64,000 nucleotides of DNA, taken from NCBI RefSeq assembly GCF_000308575.1, contig NZ_BAFZ01000048.1:1-64000 (forward strand), given 5' to 3'. The DNA is from Nocardia exalbida NBRC 100660. Its GTDB lineage: Bacteria > Actinomycetota > Actinomycetes > Mycobacteriales > Mycobacteriaceae. The position numbers and the translations under genes were made by a program. Below the pieces are notes generated by a model. That model was given only the letters and a program-made list of their open reading frames with translations, did not search any database and was not told where the DNA came from. Shown piece after piece: positions 19,918 to 29,285 of this stretch; the first letter of the stretch is position 1, and each line of letters opens with the position of its first letter.

Positions 19918-21477
19918 ATGCCAGGCGCGTCCACTCCCACCACCACGACCCGTGAACAGTTCCATCAACTGGCCGCGGAGCACCGGGTGGTCCCGGTGAC
20001 CCGAAAGGTCTTGGCGGACTCCGAGACTCCGCTGTCGGCCTACCGCAAACTCGCGGCCGACCGGGCGGGCACCTTCTTGTTCGAGTCCGCGGAGAACGGC
20101 CGGTCGTGGTCGCGCTGGTCGTTCATCGGCGCGGGGAGCCCGTCGGCGCTGACCGTGGTGGACGGCGAGGCGGCCTGGCTGGGCAGCGTCCCGGCCGACG
20201 CGCCCTCCGGCGGCGATCCGCTGGTCGCGCTGCGCGAGACGCTGGAGTTGCTGCGCACCGAGCGCTTGCCCGGACTGCCGCCGCTGACCGGCGGCATGGT
20301 CGGGTACCTCGGCTACGACGCGGTGCGCCGGATCGAGCGGCTGCCCAGCCTGGCGCTGGACGACTTGCGGCTGCCGGAGATGGTCCTGCTGCTCGCCACC
20401 GACCTGGCCGCGTTCGACCACCACGAGGGCGCCATCACGCTGATCGCCAACGCGGTCAACTGGAACGGCACCGCCGAGCGCGTCGACGAGGCCTACGACG
20501 ACGCGGTGGCCCGGCTGGACCGGATGACCGCCGCACTCGGCGCGCCCGCCGAATCCACCGTGTCGGTCTTCGACCAGCCCGAGCCGCGGTACCGGCGCAG
20601 GCGCACCACCGAGGAGTTCGGGGCGGGCGTGCGCCGCCTGGTCAAGGAGATCGAGGCGGGCGAGGCGTTCCAGGTGGTGCTGTCCCAGCGTTTCGAGATG
20701 GACTACGACGGGTCGCCGATCGACCTGTATCGGATGCTGCGCGCGTCCAATCCCAGCCCGTACATGTATCTGCTGCACGTCCCGGACGGCCAGGGCGGCA
20801 CCGCGTTCTCCATCGTCGGCTCCAGCCCGGAATCGCTGGTCACCGTGAAAGACGGTGTGGCGACGACCCATCCGATCGCGGGCACCCGCTGGCGGGGCGG
20901 CACCGAGGAGGAGGACCTGCTGCTGGAGAAGGGTCTGCTCGCCGACGAGAAGGAGAACGCCGAGCACCTCATGCTCGTCGACCTCGGCCGCAACGACCTG
21001 GGCCGGGTGTGCGAGCCGGGCACCGTGCGGGTCACCGAGTACCGGCACATCGAGCGCTACAGCCACGTCATGCACCTGGTGTCGACGGTCTCGGGCCGGT
21101 TGGCGCCCGGCCGGATCGCGCTGGACGCGGTGCGGGCGTGCTTCCCGGCGGGCACCCTGTCCGGTGCGCCCAAGGTGCGCGCGATGGAACTGATCGAGGA
21201 ACTCGAACCGACCCGGCGCGGCGTCTACGGCGGCGTCGTCGGGTACCTGGACTTCGCCGGTGACGCCGATACCGCCATCGCCATCCGCACCGCGCTGCTG
21301 AAGGACGGCACGGCCTACGTGCAGGCGGGCGCGGGCGTGGTCGCGGACTCGAATCCGGAATACGAGGACGTGGAGTCGCGTAACAAGGCGATGGCGGTGC
21401 TGAAGGCGGTCGCGGCGGCCGGAACGGTGCGGGCCTACGGCACGGAGCCGGATGCGGCGGACGGCGGATCGCTATGA
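19918..21477 (+). CDS. trpE: Anthranilate synthase component I
   Basis: TrpE makes anthranilate from chorismate and ammonia supplied by TrpG. It has 519 residues. The N-terminal half carries the feedback-binding region '[20 protein letters not shown]', and the C-terminal chorismate-binding domain has '[14 protein letters not shown]', '[20 protein letters not shown]', '[14 protein letters not shown]' and '[19 protein letters not shown]'. trpG and trpD are not in the window. The stop overlaps the next gene as ATGA. GATGAT at 19906-19911, 6 nt before the ATG, could be the -10 of a leaderless transcript. No Trp-rich leader peptide is seen upstream. Confidence 0.96.
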   Translation: MPGASTPTTTTREQFHQLAAEHRVVPVTRKVLADSETPLSAYRKLAADRAGTFLFESAENGRSWSRWSFIGAGSPSALTVVDGEAAWLGSVPADAPSGGDPLVALRETLELLRTERLPGLPPLTGGMVGYLGYDAVRRIERLPSLALDDLRLPEMVLLLATDLAAFDHHEGAITLIANAVNWNGTAERVDEAYDDAVARLDRMTAALGAPAESTVSVFDQPEPRYRRRRTTEEFGAGVRRLVKEIEAGEAFQVVLSQRFEMDYDGSPIDLYRMLRASNPSPYMYLLHVPDGQGGTAFSIVGSSPESLVTVKDGVATTHPIAGTRWRGGTEEEDLLLEKGLLADEKENAEHLMLVDLGRNDLGRVCEPGTVRVTEYRHIERYSHVMHLVSTVSGRLAPGRIALDAVRACFPAGTLSGAPKVRAMELIEELEPTRRGVYGGVVGYLDFAGDADTAIAIRTALLKDGTAYVQAGAGVVADSNPEYEDVESRNKAMAVLKAVAAAGTVRAYGTEPDAADGGSL

Positions 21478-22298
21478 CAGCTGCCCATCCCGAAGACGAA
21501 CCCGGCACGGCGCGGGAGTCCGCCCCGGAGACCGGCGGGCCGGAAGCCGGTCCAGCCGCGGCGGATTCCGCCGCACGCACCGAGCCGCCGGACACCGGAA
21601 GCGACTCGCGCCGGAGATACCCCGTGGCCCCGGTCGCGTTGCTCGCCGTCGCCGCCGCCGCGCTGTGGGCGTCGTCCAGGATGACCTGGGTGACCGTCAG
21701 CTCTTCCGACGGCCTCACCCAGCCCCGCACCGATCATCTCGAGGGCGGGGTGTGGTTCGGCGCGCTCACGCCGCTGGCACTCGTGCTGCTCGCCTCGATC
21801 GCGGCCGTGCTGGCCACCAGGGGCTGGTTGCGCCGCGTGGTCGGCGTGCTGATCGCGTTGGTCGCGGCGGTGGCCGCGGTGCCCGCGTTCGCGCTGCTGA
21901 CCGATTCCGGCAAGATCGCCGAGCGGGCCGCGACACTCGCCGAGCTCCCGGCGCGCGCCCAGGTGGAGACGGCGATCACGTCGGGGTTCCCGGCCGTGCT
22001 CGCGCTGCTCGGCGCGCTCGCCGCGTTCGGCGCCGGCGCGCTGCTGGCCCGGATGCCCGCCGAGGCGGCACGGATGTCCGGCAAGTACGACAACCCGGTC
22101 TTCCGGCGCGCCGACGCCACCGCGGAGGTCGCGCAGCGGCGCGCGCAATCCACGGACGATGTGTCCTCGCCCCAGCTGTCCGAGCGCGTGCTGTGGGACG
22201 CGCTGGACGCCGGGACCGACCCGACCGACGAGCCCGCTGCCGGGCCGTCGGGCCCGGAGGACACGAAGCACGGTGAGGCGGACCGACGTGGCCGCTGA
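21474..22298 (+). CDS. Trp-associated membrane protein (TIGR02234 family)
   Basis: The product has 274 residues, overlapping trpE as ATGA. An acidic, Pro-rich N-terminal tail of about 45 residues precedes four membrane helices: '[20 protein letters not shown]', '[19 protein letters not shown]', '[20 protein letters not shown]' and '[20 protein letters not shown]'. A loop with '[10 protein letters not shown]' follows helix 1, and the tail is cytoplasmic and polar. The family is found almost only next to trpE in actinobacteria and is named for that context; its biochemical role is unknown, with tryptophan transport or sensing as guesses. Confidence 0.85.
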   Translation: MTAAHPEDEPGTARESAPETGGPEAGPAAADSAARTEPPDTGSDSRRRYPVAPVALLAVAAAALWASSRMTWVTVSSSDGLTQPRTDHLEGGVWFGALTPLALVLLASIAAVLATRGWLRRVVGVLIALVAAVAAVPAFALLTDSGKIAERAATLAELPARAQVETAITSGFPAVLALLGALAAFGAGALLARMPAEAARMSGKYDNPVFRRADATAEVAQRRAQSTDDVSSPQLSERVLWDALDAGTDPTDEPAAGPSGPEDTKHGEADRRGR

Positions 22299-22398
22299 GC
22301 TGTTCCCGCCCGGCGGGTGTGGCGGGTACCACCTTGCGCGGAGCCCTTCCGCGTGGTTGAACCCGAGCCCCGGCGCATCCGCGCCCGGTAGGTCCATT

Positions 22399-22465
22399 TA
22401 TTCTTTGTCAGCATCGGTGAGACAGCGCCTGGGGGGATTCTCAGGTAGCAAGTCCGTCTCCCCAG
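22399..22465 (+). promoter_or_regulatory. Candidate trpC promoter and structured leader
   Basis: TATTCT (22399-22404) fits a -10, giving a leader of about 71 nt. In it GAGAC (22419-22423) can pair with GTCTC (22456-22460), while CTGGGG (22429-22434) can pair with CCCCAG (22460-22465). The pairings cross and share C22460. The second ends beside the ribosome-binding site AAAGGA (22466-22471), so alternative folding could influence trpC translation. Confidence 0.35.
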
Positions 22466-22481
22466 AAAGGATTCGAGCCAG

Positions 22482-23300
22482 ATGACGGTACTCGACTCGA
22501 TTCTCGACGGGGTCCGCGCGGATGTGGCCGCTCGGGAAGCCCTTCTCGACTTCCAGGCGGTCAAGGCGGCCGCCGCGGCCGCGCCCGCGCCGCTGGACGC
22601 CCGCGCGGCGCTGCTCGAGGACGGCATCGGCGTGATCGCCGAGGTCAAGCGGGCAAGCCCGTCCAAGGGCGAGCTGGCGGACATCCCGGACCCGGCGAGC
22701 CTGGCCAAGTCCTACGAGGACGGCGGCGCGCGGATCATCAGCGTGCTCACCGAGGGCCGCCGCTTCCACGGGTCGCTCGACGACCTGGACGCGGTCCGCG
22801 CCACGGTGAACATCCCGATCCTGCGCAAGGACTTCGTCGTCGGCCCCTACCAGATCCACGAGGCGCGCGCGCACGGCGCGGACGTCATCCTGCTGATCGT
22901 CGCGGCACTGGAGCAGGACGTGCTGTCCTCCCTGATCGACCGCACCGAGTCGCTCGGCATGACCGCGCTGGTCGAGGTGCACACCGAGGAGGAGGCCGAC
23001 CGCGCGCTGGAGGCGGGCGCGTCGGTGATCGGTGTGAACGCCCGCAACCTCAAGACGCTCGAGGTCGACCGCGACGTGTTCGCGCGGATCGCGCCCGGAC
23101 TGCCCACCGAGGTGATCCGGATCGCGGAATCCGGCATCCGCGGCACCGCCGACCTGCTGGCCTACGCGGGCGCGGGCGCGGACGCCGTTCTCGTCGGCGA
23201 GGGCTTGGTGACCAGTGGCGACCCCCGCGCGGCGGTCTCGGAACTGGTGACCGCGGGCACCCACCCGTCCTGCCCGAAGCCCGCACGGCGGGGCCGGTGA
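22482..23300 (+). CDS. trpC: Indole-3-glycerol-phosphate synthase
   Basis: This (beta/alpha)8 enzyme closes the indole ring of CdRP. It has 272 residues from ATG 22482 with AAAGGA upstream. Catalytic and substrate segments are '[16 protein letters not shown]' (general acid Lys and phosphate site), '[13 protein letters not shown]', '[18 protein letters not shown]' (second Lys), '[19 protein letters not shown]', '[13 protein letters not shown]' and '[12 protein letters not shown]'. It is monofunctional, with no fused TrpF. The stop overlaps trpB as GTGA. It is cytoplasmic and probably has its own promoter at 22399. Confidence 0.97.
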   Translation: MTVLDSILDGVRADVAAREALLDFQAVKAAAAAAPAPLDARAALLEDGIGVIAEVKRASPSKGELADIPDPASLAKSYEDGGARIISVLTEGRRFHGSLDDLDAVRATVNIPILRKDFVVGPYQIHEARAHGADVILLIVAALEQDVLSSLIDRTESLGMTALVEVHTEEEADRALEAGASVIGVNARNLKTLEVDRDVFARIAPGLPTEVIRIAESGIRGTADLLAYAGAGADAVLVGEGLVTSGDPRAAVSELVTAGTHPSCPKPARRGR

Positions 23301-24565
23301 CCGGCGTGGCAGCGGTACCACAGGCCAGTGACGGCGTCGCCCAGCGCAGTGGCCACGAGCCGGATGTGGGCGGACACTTCGGCGTCTACGGCGGCAGGCA
23401 CGTCCCCGAGGCCCTGATGGCAGTCATCGAGGAGGTGACCGCCGAATACGAGAAGTCCCGGATCGACGAGTCCTTCCTCAACGAGCTGGACCGGTTGCAG
23501 CGTGACTACACCGGGCGCCCGTCGCCGGTGTTCGAGTGCACGCGCCTGGCCGAGCACGCGGGCGGCGCGCGCATCCTGCTCAAGCGCGAAGACCTGAACC
23601 ACACCGGCTCGCACAAGATCAACAACGTGCTCGGCCAGGCGCTGCTCGCCAAGCGGATGGGCAAGACCAGGGTGATCGCGGAGACCGGCGCGGGCCAGCA
23701 CGGCGTCGCCACGGCGACCGCCTGCGCGCTGCTCGGCCTGGACTGCGTCGTCTACATGGGCGCGGTCGACACCGCCCGCCAGGCGCTGAACGTGGCGCGC
23801 ATGCGCCTGCTCGGTGCCGAGGTGATCTCGGTGACCTCCGGTTCGCAGACCCTCAAGGACGCCATCAACGAGGCGCTGCGCGACTGGGTGACCAACGCCG
23901 ACGACACCTACTACTGCTTCGGCACCGCCGCGGGCCCGCACCCGTTCCCGATGCTGGTGCGCGATTTCCAGCGCATCATCGGCATGGAGGCTCGCGCCCA
24001 GGTGCAGGCCGCCACCGGCGGGCTGCCCGACGCGGTCGTCGCCTGCGTCGGCGGCGGATCCAATGCCATCGGCATCTTCCACGCGTTCCTCGACGACGCC
24101 GGCGTCCGGCTGATCGGCTACGAAGCGGCCGGTGACGGCGTCGACACCGGCAGGCATGCGGCCACCTTCACCGGCGGCACGCCGGGAGCGTTCCAGGGCG
24201 CCTACTCGTACCTGCTGCAGGACGAGGACGGCCAGACCATCGAGTCGCATTCGATCTCGGCGGGCCTGGACTATCCGGGTGTCGGCCCGGAGCACGCCTA
24301 CCTCAAGGACGTGGGCCGCGCCGAGTACCGGCCGATCACCGACACCGAGGCGATGGACGCGCTGCTGCTGCTCAGCCGCACCGAGGGCATCATCCCCGCG
24401 ATCGAGTCGGCGCACGCGGTGGCCGGCGCGCTGCAACTGGGCAAGGAACTCGGCCCCGGCGCGGTCATCCTGGTGAACCTCTCGGGCCGCGGTGACAAGG
24501 ACATGGACACGGCAGCGCGGTGGTTCGGGCTGTTCGACGACGAGTCGAAGGAGGAGGGCCGGTGA
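23297..24565 (+). CDS. trpB: Tryptophan synthase beta chain
   Basis: TrpB is the PLP enzyme that joins indole and serine to tryptophan in the alpha2-beta2 complex. It has 422 residues from GTG 23297, inside the trpC stop. The Schiff-base lysine is in '[18 protein letters not shown]'. '[20 protein letters not shown]' and '[18 protein letters not shown]' are the serine- and phosphate-binding loops, and '[18 protein letters not shown]' and '[13 protein letters not shown]' are conserved at the C-terminal side. The N-terminal 25 residues are variable, as in other actinobacterial TrpB. The stop overlaps trpA. Confidence 0.97.
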   Translation: MTGVAAVPQASDGVAQRSGHEPDVGGHFGVYGGRHVPEALMAVIEEVTAEYEKSRIDESFLNELDRLQRDYTGRPSPVFECTRLAEHAGGARILLKREDLNHTGSHKINNVLGQALLAKRMGKTRVIAETGAGQHGVATATACALLGLDCVVYMGAVDTARQALNVARMRLLGAEVISVTSGSQTLKDAINEALRDWVTNADDTYYCFGTAAGPHPFPMLVRDFQRIIGMEARAQVQAATGGLPDAVVACVGGGSNAIGIFHAFLDDAGVRLIGYEAAGDGVDTGRHAATFTGGTPGAFQGAYSYLLQDEDGQTIESHSISAGLDYPGVGPEHAYLKDVGRAEYRPITDTEAMDALLLLSRTEGIIPAIESAHAVAGALQLGKELGPGAVILVNLSGRGDKDMDTAARWFGLFDDESKEEGR

Positions 24566-25362
24566 GCCAGCAGTCCCGCTTGGCGAACACCTTCGCCGCC
24601 TGCCGCGCCGAAGGCCGCGCGGCGCTGATCGGCTACCTGCCCGCCGGCTACCCCGATCTGGCCGGTTCGATCGAGGTCGTGCGCGCCATGGTCGACGCCG
24701 GATGCGACATCGTCGAGGTCGGCGTCGCCTACTCCGATCCGGTGATGGACGGCCCGACCATCCAGGCCGCCGCCGAGCAGGCACTGCGCGGCGGCGTGCG
24801 GGTGCGCGACGTGTTCACGGTGGTCGAGGCGATCACCGGCGCGGGCGGCAAGGCCGTCGTGATGAGCTACTGGAACCCCGTGCTCCAGTACGGCGTGGAT
24901 CGCTTCGCGCGGGATCTGGCCGCCGCGGGCGGCGCGGGCATCATCACCCCGAACCTGATTCCGGAGGAGGCCGACGACTGGTTCGTCGCCTCGTCCACGC
25001 ACAACCTGGACCGCATCTTCCTGGTCGCGCCGTCGTCCACCGAGGAGCGCCTGGTGAAAACGCTCGAGGCCAGCCGCGGCTTCGTCTACGCGGCCTCGAC
25101 CATGGGCGTCACCGGCGCGCGGGACGTGGTGTCCTCGGCCGCGCCCGCCCTGTGCGCGCGGATCCGGACGCACTCCGACATCCCGATCGGCGTCGGGCTC
25201 GGCGTCCGCTCGGGCGAGCAGGCCGCCGAGATCGCGTCCTTCGCCGATGGCGTGATCGTCGGCTCGGCGCTGGTGAGCGCGGCGGGACAGGGTCTCGATG
25301 CCGTCCGCGCACTGACGGCGGAACTCGCCGAAGGCGTGCGCTCGGCCACCGTGGCGTCCTAG
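24562..25362 (+). CDS. trpA: Tryptophan synthase alpha chain
   Basis: TrpA cleaves indole-glycerol phosphate and channels indole to TrpB. It has 266 residues from GTG 24562 overlapping trpB. Catalytic Glu and Asp appear in '[12 protein letters not shown]', '[20 protein letters not shown]' and '[16 protein letters not shown]'. The phosphate-binding loop is '[19 protein letters not shown]' with 'GVIVGSALV'. It completes the coupled set trpC-trpB-trpA, which lacks trpF, trpD and trpG. lgt follows after 283 bp that hold no gene but contain a leaderless-type promoter. Confidence 0.96.
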   Translation: MSQQSRLANTFAACRAEGRAALIGYLPAGYPDLAGSIEVVRAMVDAGCDIVEVGVAYSDPVMDGPTIQAAAEQALRGGVRVRDVFTVVEAITGAGGKAVVMSYWNPVLQYGVDRFARDLAAAGGAGIITPNLIPEEADDWFVASSTHNLDRIFLVAPSSTEERLVKTLEASRGFVYAASTMGVTGARDVVSSAAPALCARIRTHSDIPIGVGLGVRSGEQAAEIASFADGVIVGSALVSAAGQGLDAVRALTAELAEGVRSATVAS

Positions 25363-25633
25363 GAAGGCGGTTCGGCCGGGCGGCGAAATCGGCCCGGCAC
25401 CGCCGCTGTGACACGAGACCGGCGATCCCGTCCGGCGAACCGGACGCGGACGAGCCGGTGCGCCGGGTGGCGCGATTCCTGTCGAAGGACGTGCAAGTCA
25501 CGGGATGCGCGCGGCTGCGCTCGCCGCGACCACGGCGGATCTCGCGGCGCTACCGGTGGGCGGGGCGTCGCGATGGCGCGCCTCACCACGACAAGGGCGG
25601 TGCGGTGGTGGCGTGGCGGCCGAGCTTCTCCGC

Positions 25634-25639
25634 TACGGT
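25634..25639 (+). promoter_or_regulatory. -10 element, leaderless promoter of lgt
   Basis: TACGGT ends 6 nt before GTG 25646, and no Shine-Dalgarno lies upstream of that start. This supports GTG 25646 and a promoter separate from the trp genes. The rest of 25363-25633 shows no gene. Confidence 0.45.
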
Positions 25640-25645
25640 GACCCC

Positions 25646-26794
25646 GTGACGTTACGAGTCCTCGCAGACAGTGTCCTGGCCGACGGCGGCGTCAGCGGCG
25701 CCCTGCTGGCCTACATCCCCAGCCCCGCGCGGGGCGTGTGGCAGCTCGGGCCGTTCCCGCTGCGGGCCTACGCCCTGTGCATCATCCTCGGCATCGTCGT
25801 CGCGATCTGGTGGGGCGAACGGCGCTGGCGCGCACGCGGCGGGCAGCCCGGCGCGATCCTGGACGTCGCGATGTTCGCGGTGCCGTTCGGTCTGGTCGGC
25901 GGCAGGCTCTACCACGTGGCCACCGACTGGCAGAAGTACTTCGGCGCGGACGGGAATCCGGTCGACGCGCTGAAGATCTACCAGGGCGGGCTCGGCATCT
26001 GGGGCGCGGTGCTGCTCGGCGGCATCGGGGCGTGGATCGGCTGCCGGGTGTACCGGATCCCGTTGCCCGCCCTGGGCGACGCGGTCGCCCCGCCGATCCT
26101 GCTCGCCCAGGCCATCGGCAGGCTCGGCAACTACTTCAACCAGGAACTGTACGGCCGCGAGACCGACCTGCCCTGGGGCCTGGAGATCTACCGGCGGGTG
26201 GGCGACGACGGCAGGCTCGACATGATGAACGGCGCCTCCACCGGCGTGGTCGACAAGATCGTGCATCCCACCTTCCTGTACGAACTGCTGTGGAACGTGC
26301 TCGTCGTCGTGCTGCTGGTGTACGTGGACAAGCGTTTCCGGATCGGGCACGGCCGCCTGTTCGCGCTGTACGTCGCCGGCTACTGCTTCGGCCGGTTCTT
26401 CATCGAGCTGATGCGCGCCGACGAGGCGACGAAGATCGCTGGCATCCGGATCAACTCGTTCACCTCGGCCGTCGTGTTCCTTGCCGCGATCGCCTACTTC
26501 GTGTTCGCGACGAAGGGCCGCGAAACGCCCGAGCAGCTGCAACCCGGCGCGAGCCCGCGTCCGTGGCCGTGGCAGATCCGGGCCCTGCGCGCCGCCGGGG
26601 CTGCGCCCGGAAAGCCCGCGCAGACCGGCGAATCCACGACCGGCAGCGATGCACCGACCGCCGAGAGCGCGGTGTCCGATGCCGAGTCCGGCTCGACGGA
26701 GCCGGGCGGGCAGCAGGCGGGCGCGACCGACGAGTCTTCCCGGACCGCCTCGGAGAAGGCCGATTCGGGAAAGTCGGCCTCCGACAAGAATTGA
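25646..26794 (+). CDS. lgt: Prolipoprotein diacylglyceryl transferase
   Basis: Lgt adds diacylglycerol to the lipobox cysteine of prelipoproteins at the cytoplasmic membrane. The predicted protein is 382 residues: seven membrane helices in the first 290 and an Ala/Ser/Glu-rich hydrophilic tail of about 90, as in other actinobacteria. The essential signature 'ILLAQAIGRLGNYFNQELYG' (phosphatidylglycerol site) is intact, as are 'PLRAYALCIILGIVVAIWW', 'GGRLYHVATDW' and 'HPTFLYELLWN'. Substrates in this window include the lipoproteins at 4449, 12662, 27749, 35895 and 50615. The trpA-lgt order matches M. tuberculosis. Confidence 0.95.
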   Translation: MTLRVLADSVLADGGVSGALLAYIPSPARGVWQLGPFPLRAYALCIILGIVVAIWWGERRWRARGGQPGAILDVAMFAVPFGLVGGRLYHVATDWQKYFGADGNPVDALKIYQGGLGIWGAVLLGGIGAWIGCRVYRIPLPALGDAVAPPILLAQAIGRLGNYFNQELYGRETDLPWGLEIYRRVGDDGRLDMMNGASTGVVDKIVHPTFLYELLWNVLVVVLLVYVDKRFRIGHGRLFALYVAGYCFGRFFIELMRADEATKIAGIRINSFTSAVVFLAAIAYFVFATKGRETPEQLQPGASPRPWPWQIRALRAAGAAPGKPAQTGESTTGSDAPTAESAVSDAESGSTEPGGQQAGATDESSRTASEKADSGKSASDKN

Positions 26795-27035
26795 TCGCCC
26801 GGTACGGCCGGGACGCCGAAGGGCACGGTTCTCGACTCCGCCGGCACGGAATCGCCGCGGCGGCAACGTTCGGGCGCTCCGTCGCGATAACTGTGCGCGG
26901 GGCCGAATGCCACCGGGGCGACAACCAGGTCGATCCCCGTGACAATGGCTCGTGATCGTCGCGAAACGGCAGTTCGGCGATTCAGCAGGACCGGGGGCCG
27001 ACCAGAGGGTGCCCGCACGACCGAGGAGGACCTGA

Positions 27036-27569
27036 GTGACCGACCCTTACCAGCAGAATCCGGAAACCGGTGGCCCGCAGTACGGCCCGCCCGGCACCGG
27101 TCCCGATCTGACCAAGCGGCTGGACGCGCAGAACCAGCCGCAGTACAGCGCCCCCTCGGACCCCTACGGCCAGCCGCAGTACAGCGCCCCGTCGGACCCC
27201 TACGGTCAGCCCCAGTACGGCCAGCCCGTCGATCCCTACGGTCAACAGCCGGGGGGCTACCCGGCGGCCCCCTATCCGGTCGGGCCGCAGGGCTACAACC
27301 CCAACGACCCGGAGGCGCCCTGGGGCCGTGACCCTTTCGGTGTACCGCTGTCGGACAAGCAGAAGCTCGTCGCCGGGCTCCTGCAAATCTTCTTGGGCAG
27401 TTTCGGCGTCGGCCGCTTCTACCTCGGATACACCGGCCTGGGTGTAGCTCAGCTGGTCGTCGGCATCCTCACCTGTTTCACCGTCGGCTGGATCTGGGGC
27501 ATCGTCGACGGCGTGCTGATGCTCACCGGCAAGGTGCCGGACAGCAACGGCCGCCCGCTGCGCGACTGA
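27036..27569 (+). CDS. TM2 domain membrane protein with N-terminal YGQP repeats
   Basis: The product has 177 residues from GTG 27036, behind GAGGAGG. Residues 1-95 are a low-complexity Gln/Pro/Tyr/Gly region with a 12-residue unit repeated three times (QPQYSAPSDPYG twice, then QPQYGQPVDPYG). Residues about 105-170 are a TM2 domain of two helices: 'KLVAGLLQIFLGSFGVGRFY', 'GLGVAQLVVGILTCF' and 'WIWGIVDGVLML' with the conserved Asp. The function of TM2 proteins is unknown; actinobacterial ones are membrane anchors with variable tails. It is located as in M. tuberculosis, between lgt and pyk. Confidence 0.85.
   Translation: MTDPYQQNPETGGPQYGPPGTGPDLTKRLDAQNQPQYSAPSDPYGQPQYSAPSDPYGQPQYGQPVDPYGQQPGGYPAAPYPVGPQGYNPNDPEAPWGRDPFGVPLSDKQKLVAGLLQIFLGSFGVGRFYLGYTGLGVAQLVVGILTCFTVGWIWGIVDGVLMLTGKVPDSNGRPLRD
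27135..27242 (+). repeat. Three 36-bp tandem repeats inside the TM2 gene
   Basis: Units at 27135-27170, 27171-27206 and 27207-27242 each encode 12 residues. The first two differ at only two bases and give identical protein; the third is degenerate. Repeat-number variation between strains is likely. Confidence 0.85.
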
Positions 27570-27748
27570 TCTCGGCGGAACCGGCAGGCGGGAGCGGGGT
27601 GCCCGCCTCCCGGTCGACGCGGGTGACAGCGCTGCGCAACTCTTCCGCGCACCATGATCGCGATACTGTCGCTCGCGGCGGTCCGGGCGTAGCATGACCG
27701 GATTCGCGTGCCGTGTGTGGAGCTCCACGCACCGAAGAGAGGGATTCC

Positions 27749-28501
27749 GTGCGCCGTAAGTTGTTCGCCGCCGCCGTGCTCGCCGTCCTCGCCGCCACCG
27801 GGTTGACCGCGTGCGGCGGCAGCGACCCGAACGTGCTGAAGGTCGGTACCGAGGGCACCTACACCCCGTTCAGCTACCAGGGCTCCGACGGCAAGCTCAC
27901 CGGTTACGACGTCGAGGTGATCCAGGCGGTCGGCGACAAACTCGGCAAGAAGGTCGAATTCGTGCAGACGCCGTGGGACGCCATCTTCGCAGGCCTGGAG
28001 TCGAAGCGCTTCGATCTGGTGGCGAATCAGGTGACCGTGAACGACGAGCGCACGGCGAAATACGCGCTGTCGGCGCCCTACACCACCTCGGCGGGCGTGA
28101 TCGTCACCCGCGCCGACAACAACGCCGTCACCGGGCTTGCCGACCTCGCCGGGAAGACCTGCGCGCAGTCGGCCACCAGCAACTGGAGCAAGGTCGCCAC
28201 CGACGCGGGCGCGAAGGTCGAGGCCGTGGAGGGCTTCGTGCAGGCCATCCAGCTGCTCAAGAACGGCCGCGTGGACGCCACCGTCAACGACAACCTGGCC
28301 GTCGCGGAGTACACCGCGAAGACCGGTGACACCAGCGTGAAGATCGCCGCCCGGACCGGTTCGGTGAGCAAGCAGGCGTTCGCTGCGCGCAAGGGCGACG
28401 CGCTGATCACCGACGTGGACAACGCGCTGAACCAGCTGCGCGCCGACGGCACGCTGGCGAAGATCTCCGAGAAATATTTCGGCACCGACGTCAGCCGGTA
28501 G
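27749..28501 (+). CDS. Polar amino-acid ABC transporter, substrate-binding lipoprotein
   Basis: The product has 250 residues from GTG 27749 (AGAGAGGG upstream). It has a lipoprotein signal VRRKLFAAAVLAVLAATGLTAC, with the lipobox cysteine at residue 22. The mature protein has the SBP_bac_3 fold of family-3 binding proteins: 'VGTEGTYTPFSYQGSDGKLT', 'GYDVEVIQAVGDKLGKK', 'FDLVANQVTVNDERTAKYAL' and 'AAIQLLKNGR'-type hinge segments. It resembles cystine- or histidine-type binders. The permease follows 12 bp later, but no ATPase is adjacent. A candidate -10, TAGCAT, is at 27690-27695. Confidence 0.92.
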   Translation: MRRKLFAAAVLAVLAATGLTACGGSDPNVLKVGTEGTYTPFSYQGSDGKLTGYDVEVIQAVGDKLGKKVEFVQTPWDAIFAGLESKRFDLVANQVTVNDERTAKYALSAPYTTSAGVIVTRADNNAVTGLADLAGKTCAQSATSNWSKVATDAGAKVEAVEGFVQAIQLLKNGRVDATVNDNLAVAEYTAKTGDTSVKIAARTGSVSKQAFAARKGDALITDVDNALNQLRADGTLAKISEKYFGTDVSR

Positions 28502-28513
28502 CCGACTTCGTTC

Positions 28514-29182
28514 ATGGACGCCGCCACCCGGAATCTCATCTGGCACAACCTGTGGCCGATGCTGCAGGCCACCCTCACCAAGACCCTGCCGCTCACCGCG
28601 ATCAGCTTCGCCATCGGCCTGGCGCTCGCGCTGTTCGTCGCGCTGGCCAGGATGTCGCCGGTGTGGCCACTGTCGGCGGCGGCCCGCTGCTACATCTCGA
28701 TCATTCGCGGCACACCGCTGCTGGTGCAGTTGTTCATCGTGTTCTACGCGCTGCCGCAGTTCGGCATCGTGATCGATCCGTTTCCCGCCGCGGTGATCGC
28801 GTTCAGTCTCAACGTCGGCGGCTACGCGGCCGAAGTGGTGCGGGCCGCCATCCTCAGCGTCGCGGCGGGGCAGTGGGAGGCGGCGCAGGCGCTCGGCATG
28901 TCGTATCCCTTGATGCTGCGGCAGATCATCCTGCCGCAGGCCGCGCGCATCGCCGTACCGCCGCTGTCGAATACGCTGATCTCCCTGGTGAAGGACACCT
29001 CGCTGGCCTCGACCATCCTGGTGACCGAGCTGCTGCGCGTCGCCCAGCTCGCCGCCGCGCCGACGTTCGATTTCTTCGCGCTCTACGGGGTCGCGGCGCT
29101 GTACTACTGGGTGATCTGCCTGATCCTCGGGTTCGGGCAGACCCGGCTGGAAACGAGGTTGGCCCGTCATGTCGCTCGATGA
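28514..29182 (+). CDS. Polar amino-acid ABC transporter, permease
   Basis: The product has 222 residues of the HisM/GlnP type. About five membrane helices begin with 'TLPLTAISFAIGLALALFVA'. The inner-membrane coupling loop is 'EAAQALGMSYPLMLRQIILP', and 'RGTPLLVQLFIVFYALPQ' is the family signature. It would import the amino acid bound by the upstream lipoprotein. No ATP-binding subunit lies upstream or downstream; pyk follows after 103 bp with its own promoter. The ATPase might be supplied by the gene at 52483 or by one outside the window. Confidence 0.92.
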   Translation: MDAATRNLIWHNLWPMLQATLTKTLPLTAISFAIGLALALFVALARMSPVWPLSAAARCYISIIRGTPLLVQLFIVFYALPQFGIVIDPFPAAVIAFSLNVGGYAAEVVRAAILSVAAGQWEAAQALGMSYPLMLRQIILPQAARIAVPPLSNTLISLVKDTSLASTILVTELLRVAQLAAAPTFDFFALYGVAALYYWVICLILGFGQTRLETRLARHVAR

Positions 29183-29273
29183 GTATCTGTTTGTACCTGC
29201 CGCGAGCCTGTCGTTCATATTTTTCACCAAGGTTTCACCGTGGCCACGGCGGGACCTGCCCACCGAGCGGGAC

Positions 29274-29279
29274 TAGGCT
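29274..29279 (+). promoter_or_regulatory. -10 element, leaderless promoter of pyk
   Basis: TAGGCT ends 6 nt before GTG 29286, the same hexamer and spacing as at hisA. This favours GTG 29286 over ATG 29289 as the first codon. Confidence 0.5.
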
Positions 29280-29285
29280 CTACTC

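Noticed and set aside
27135..27242. CRISPR-like array
   Set aside because: The 36-bp units are contiguous, without spacers, and encode the in-frame 12-residue repeat of the TM2 protein.
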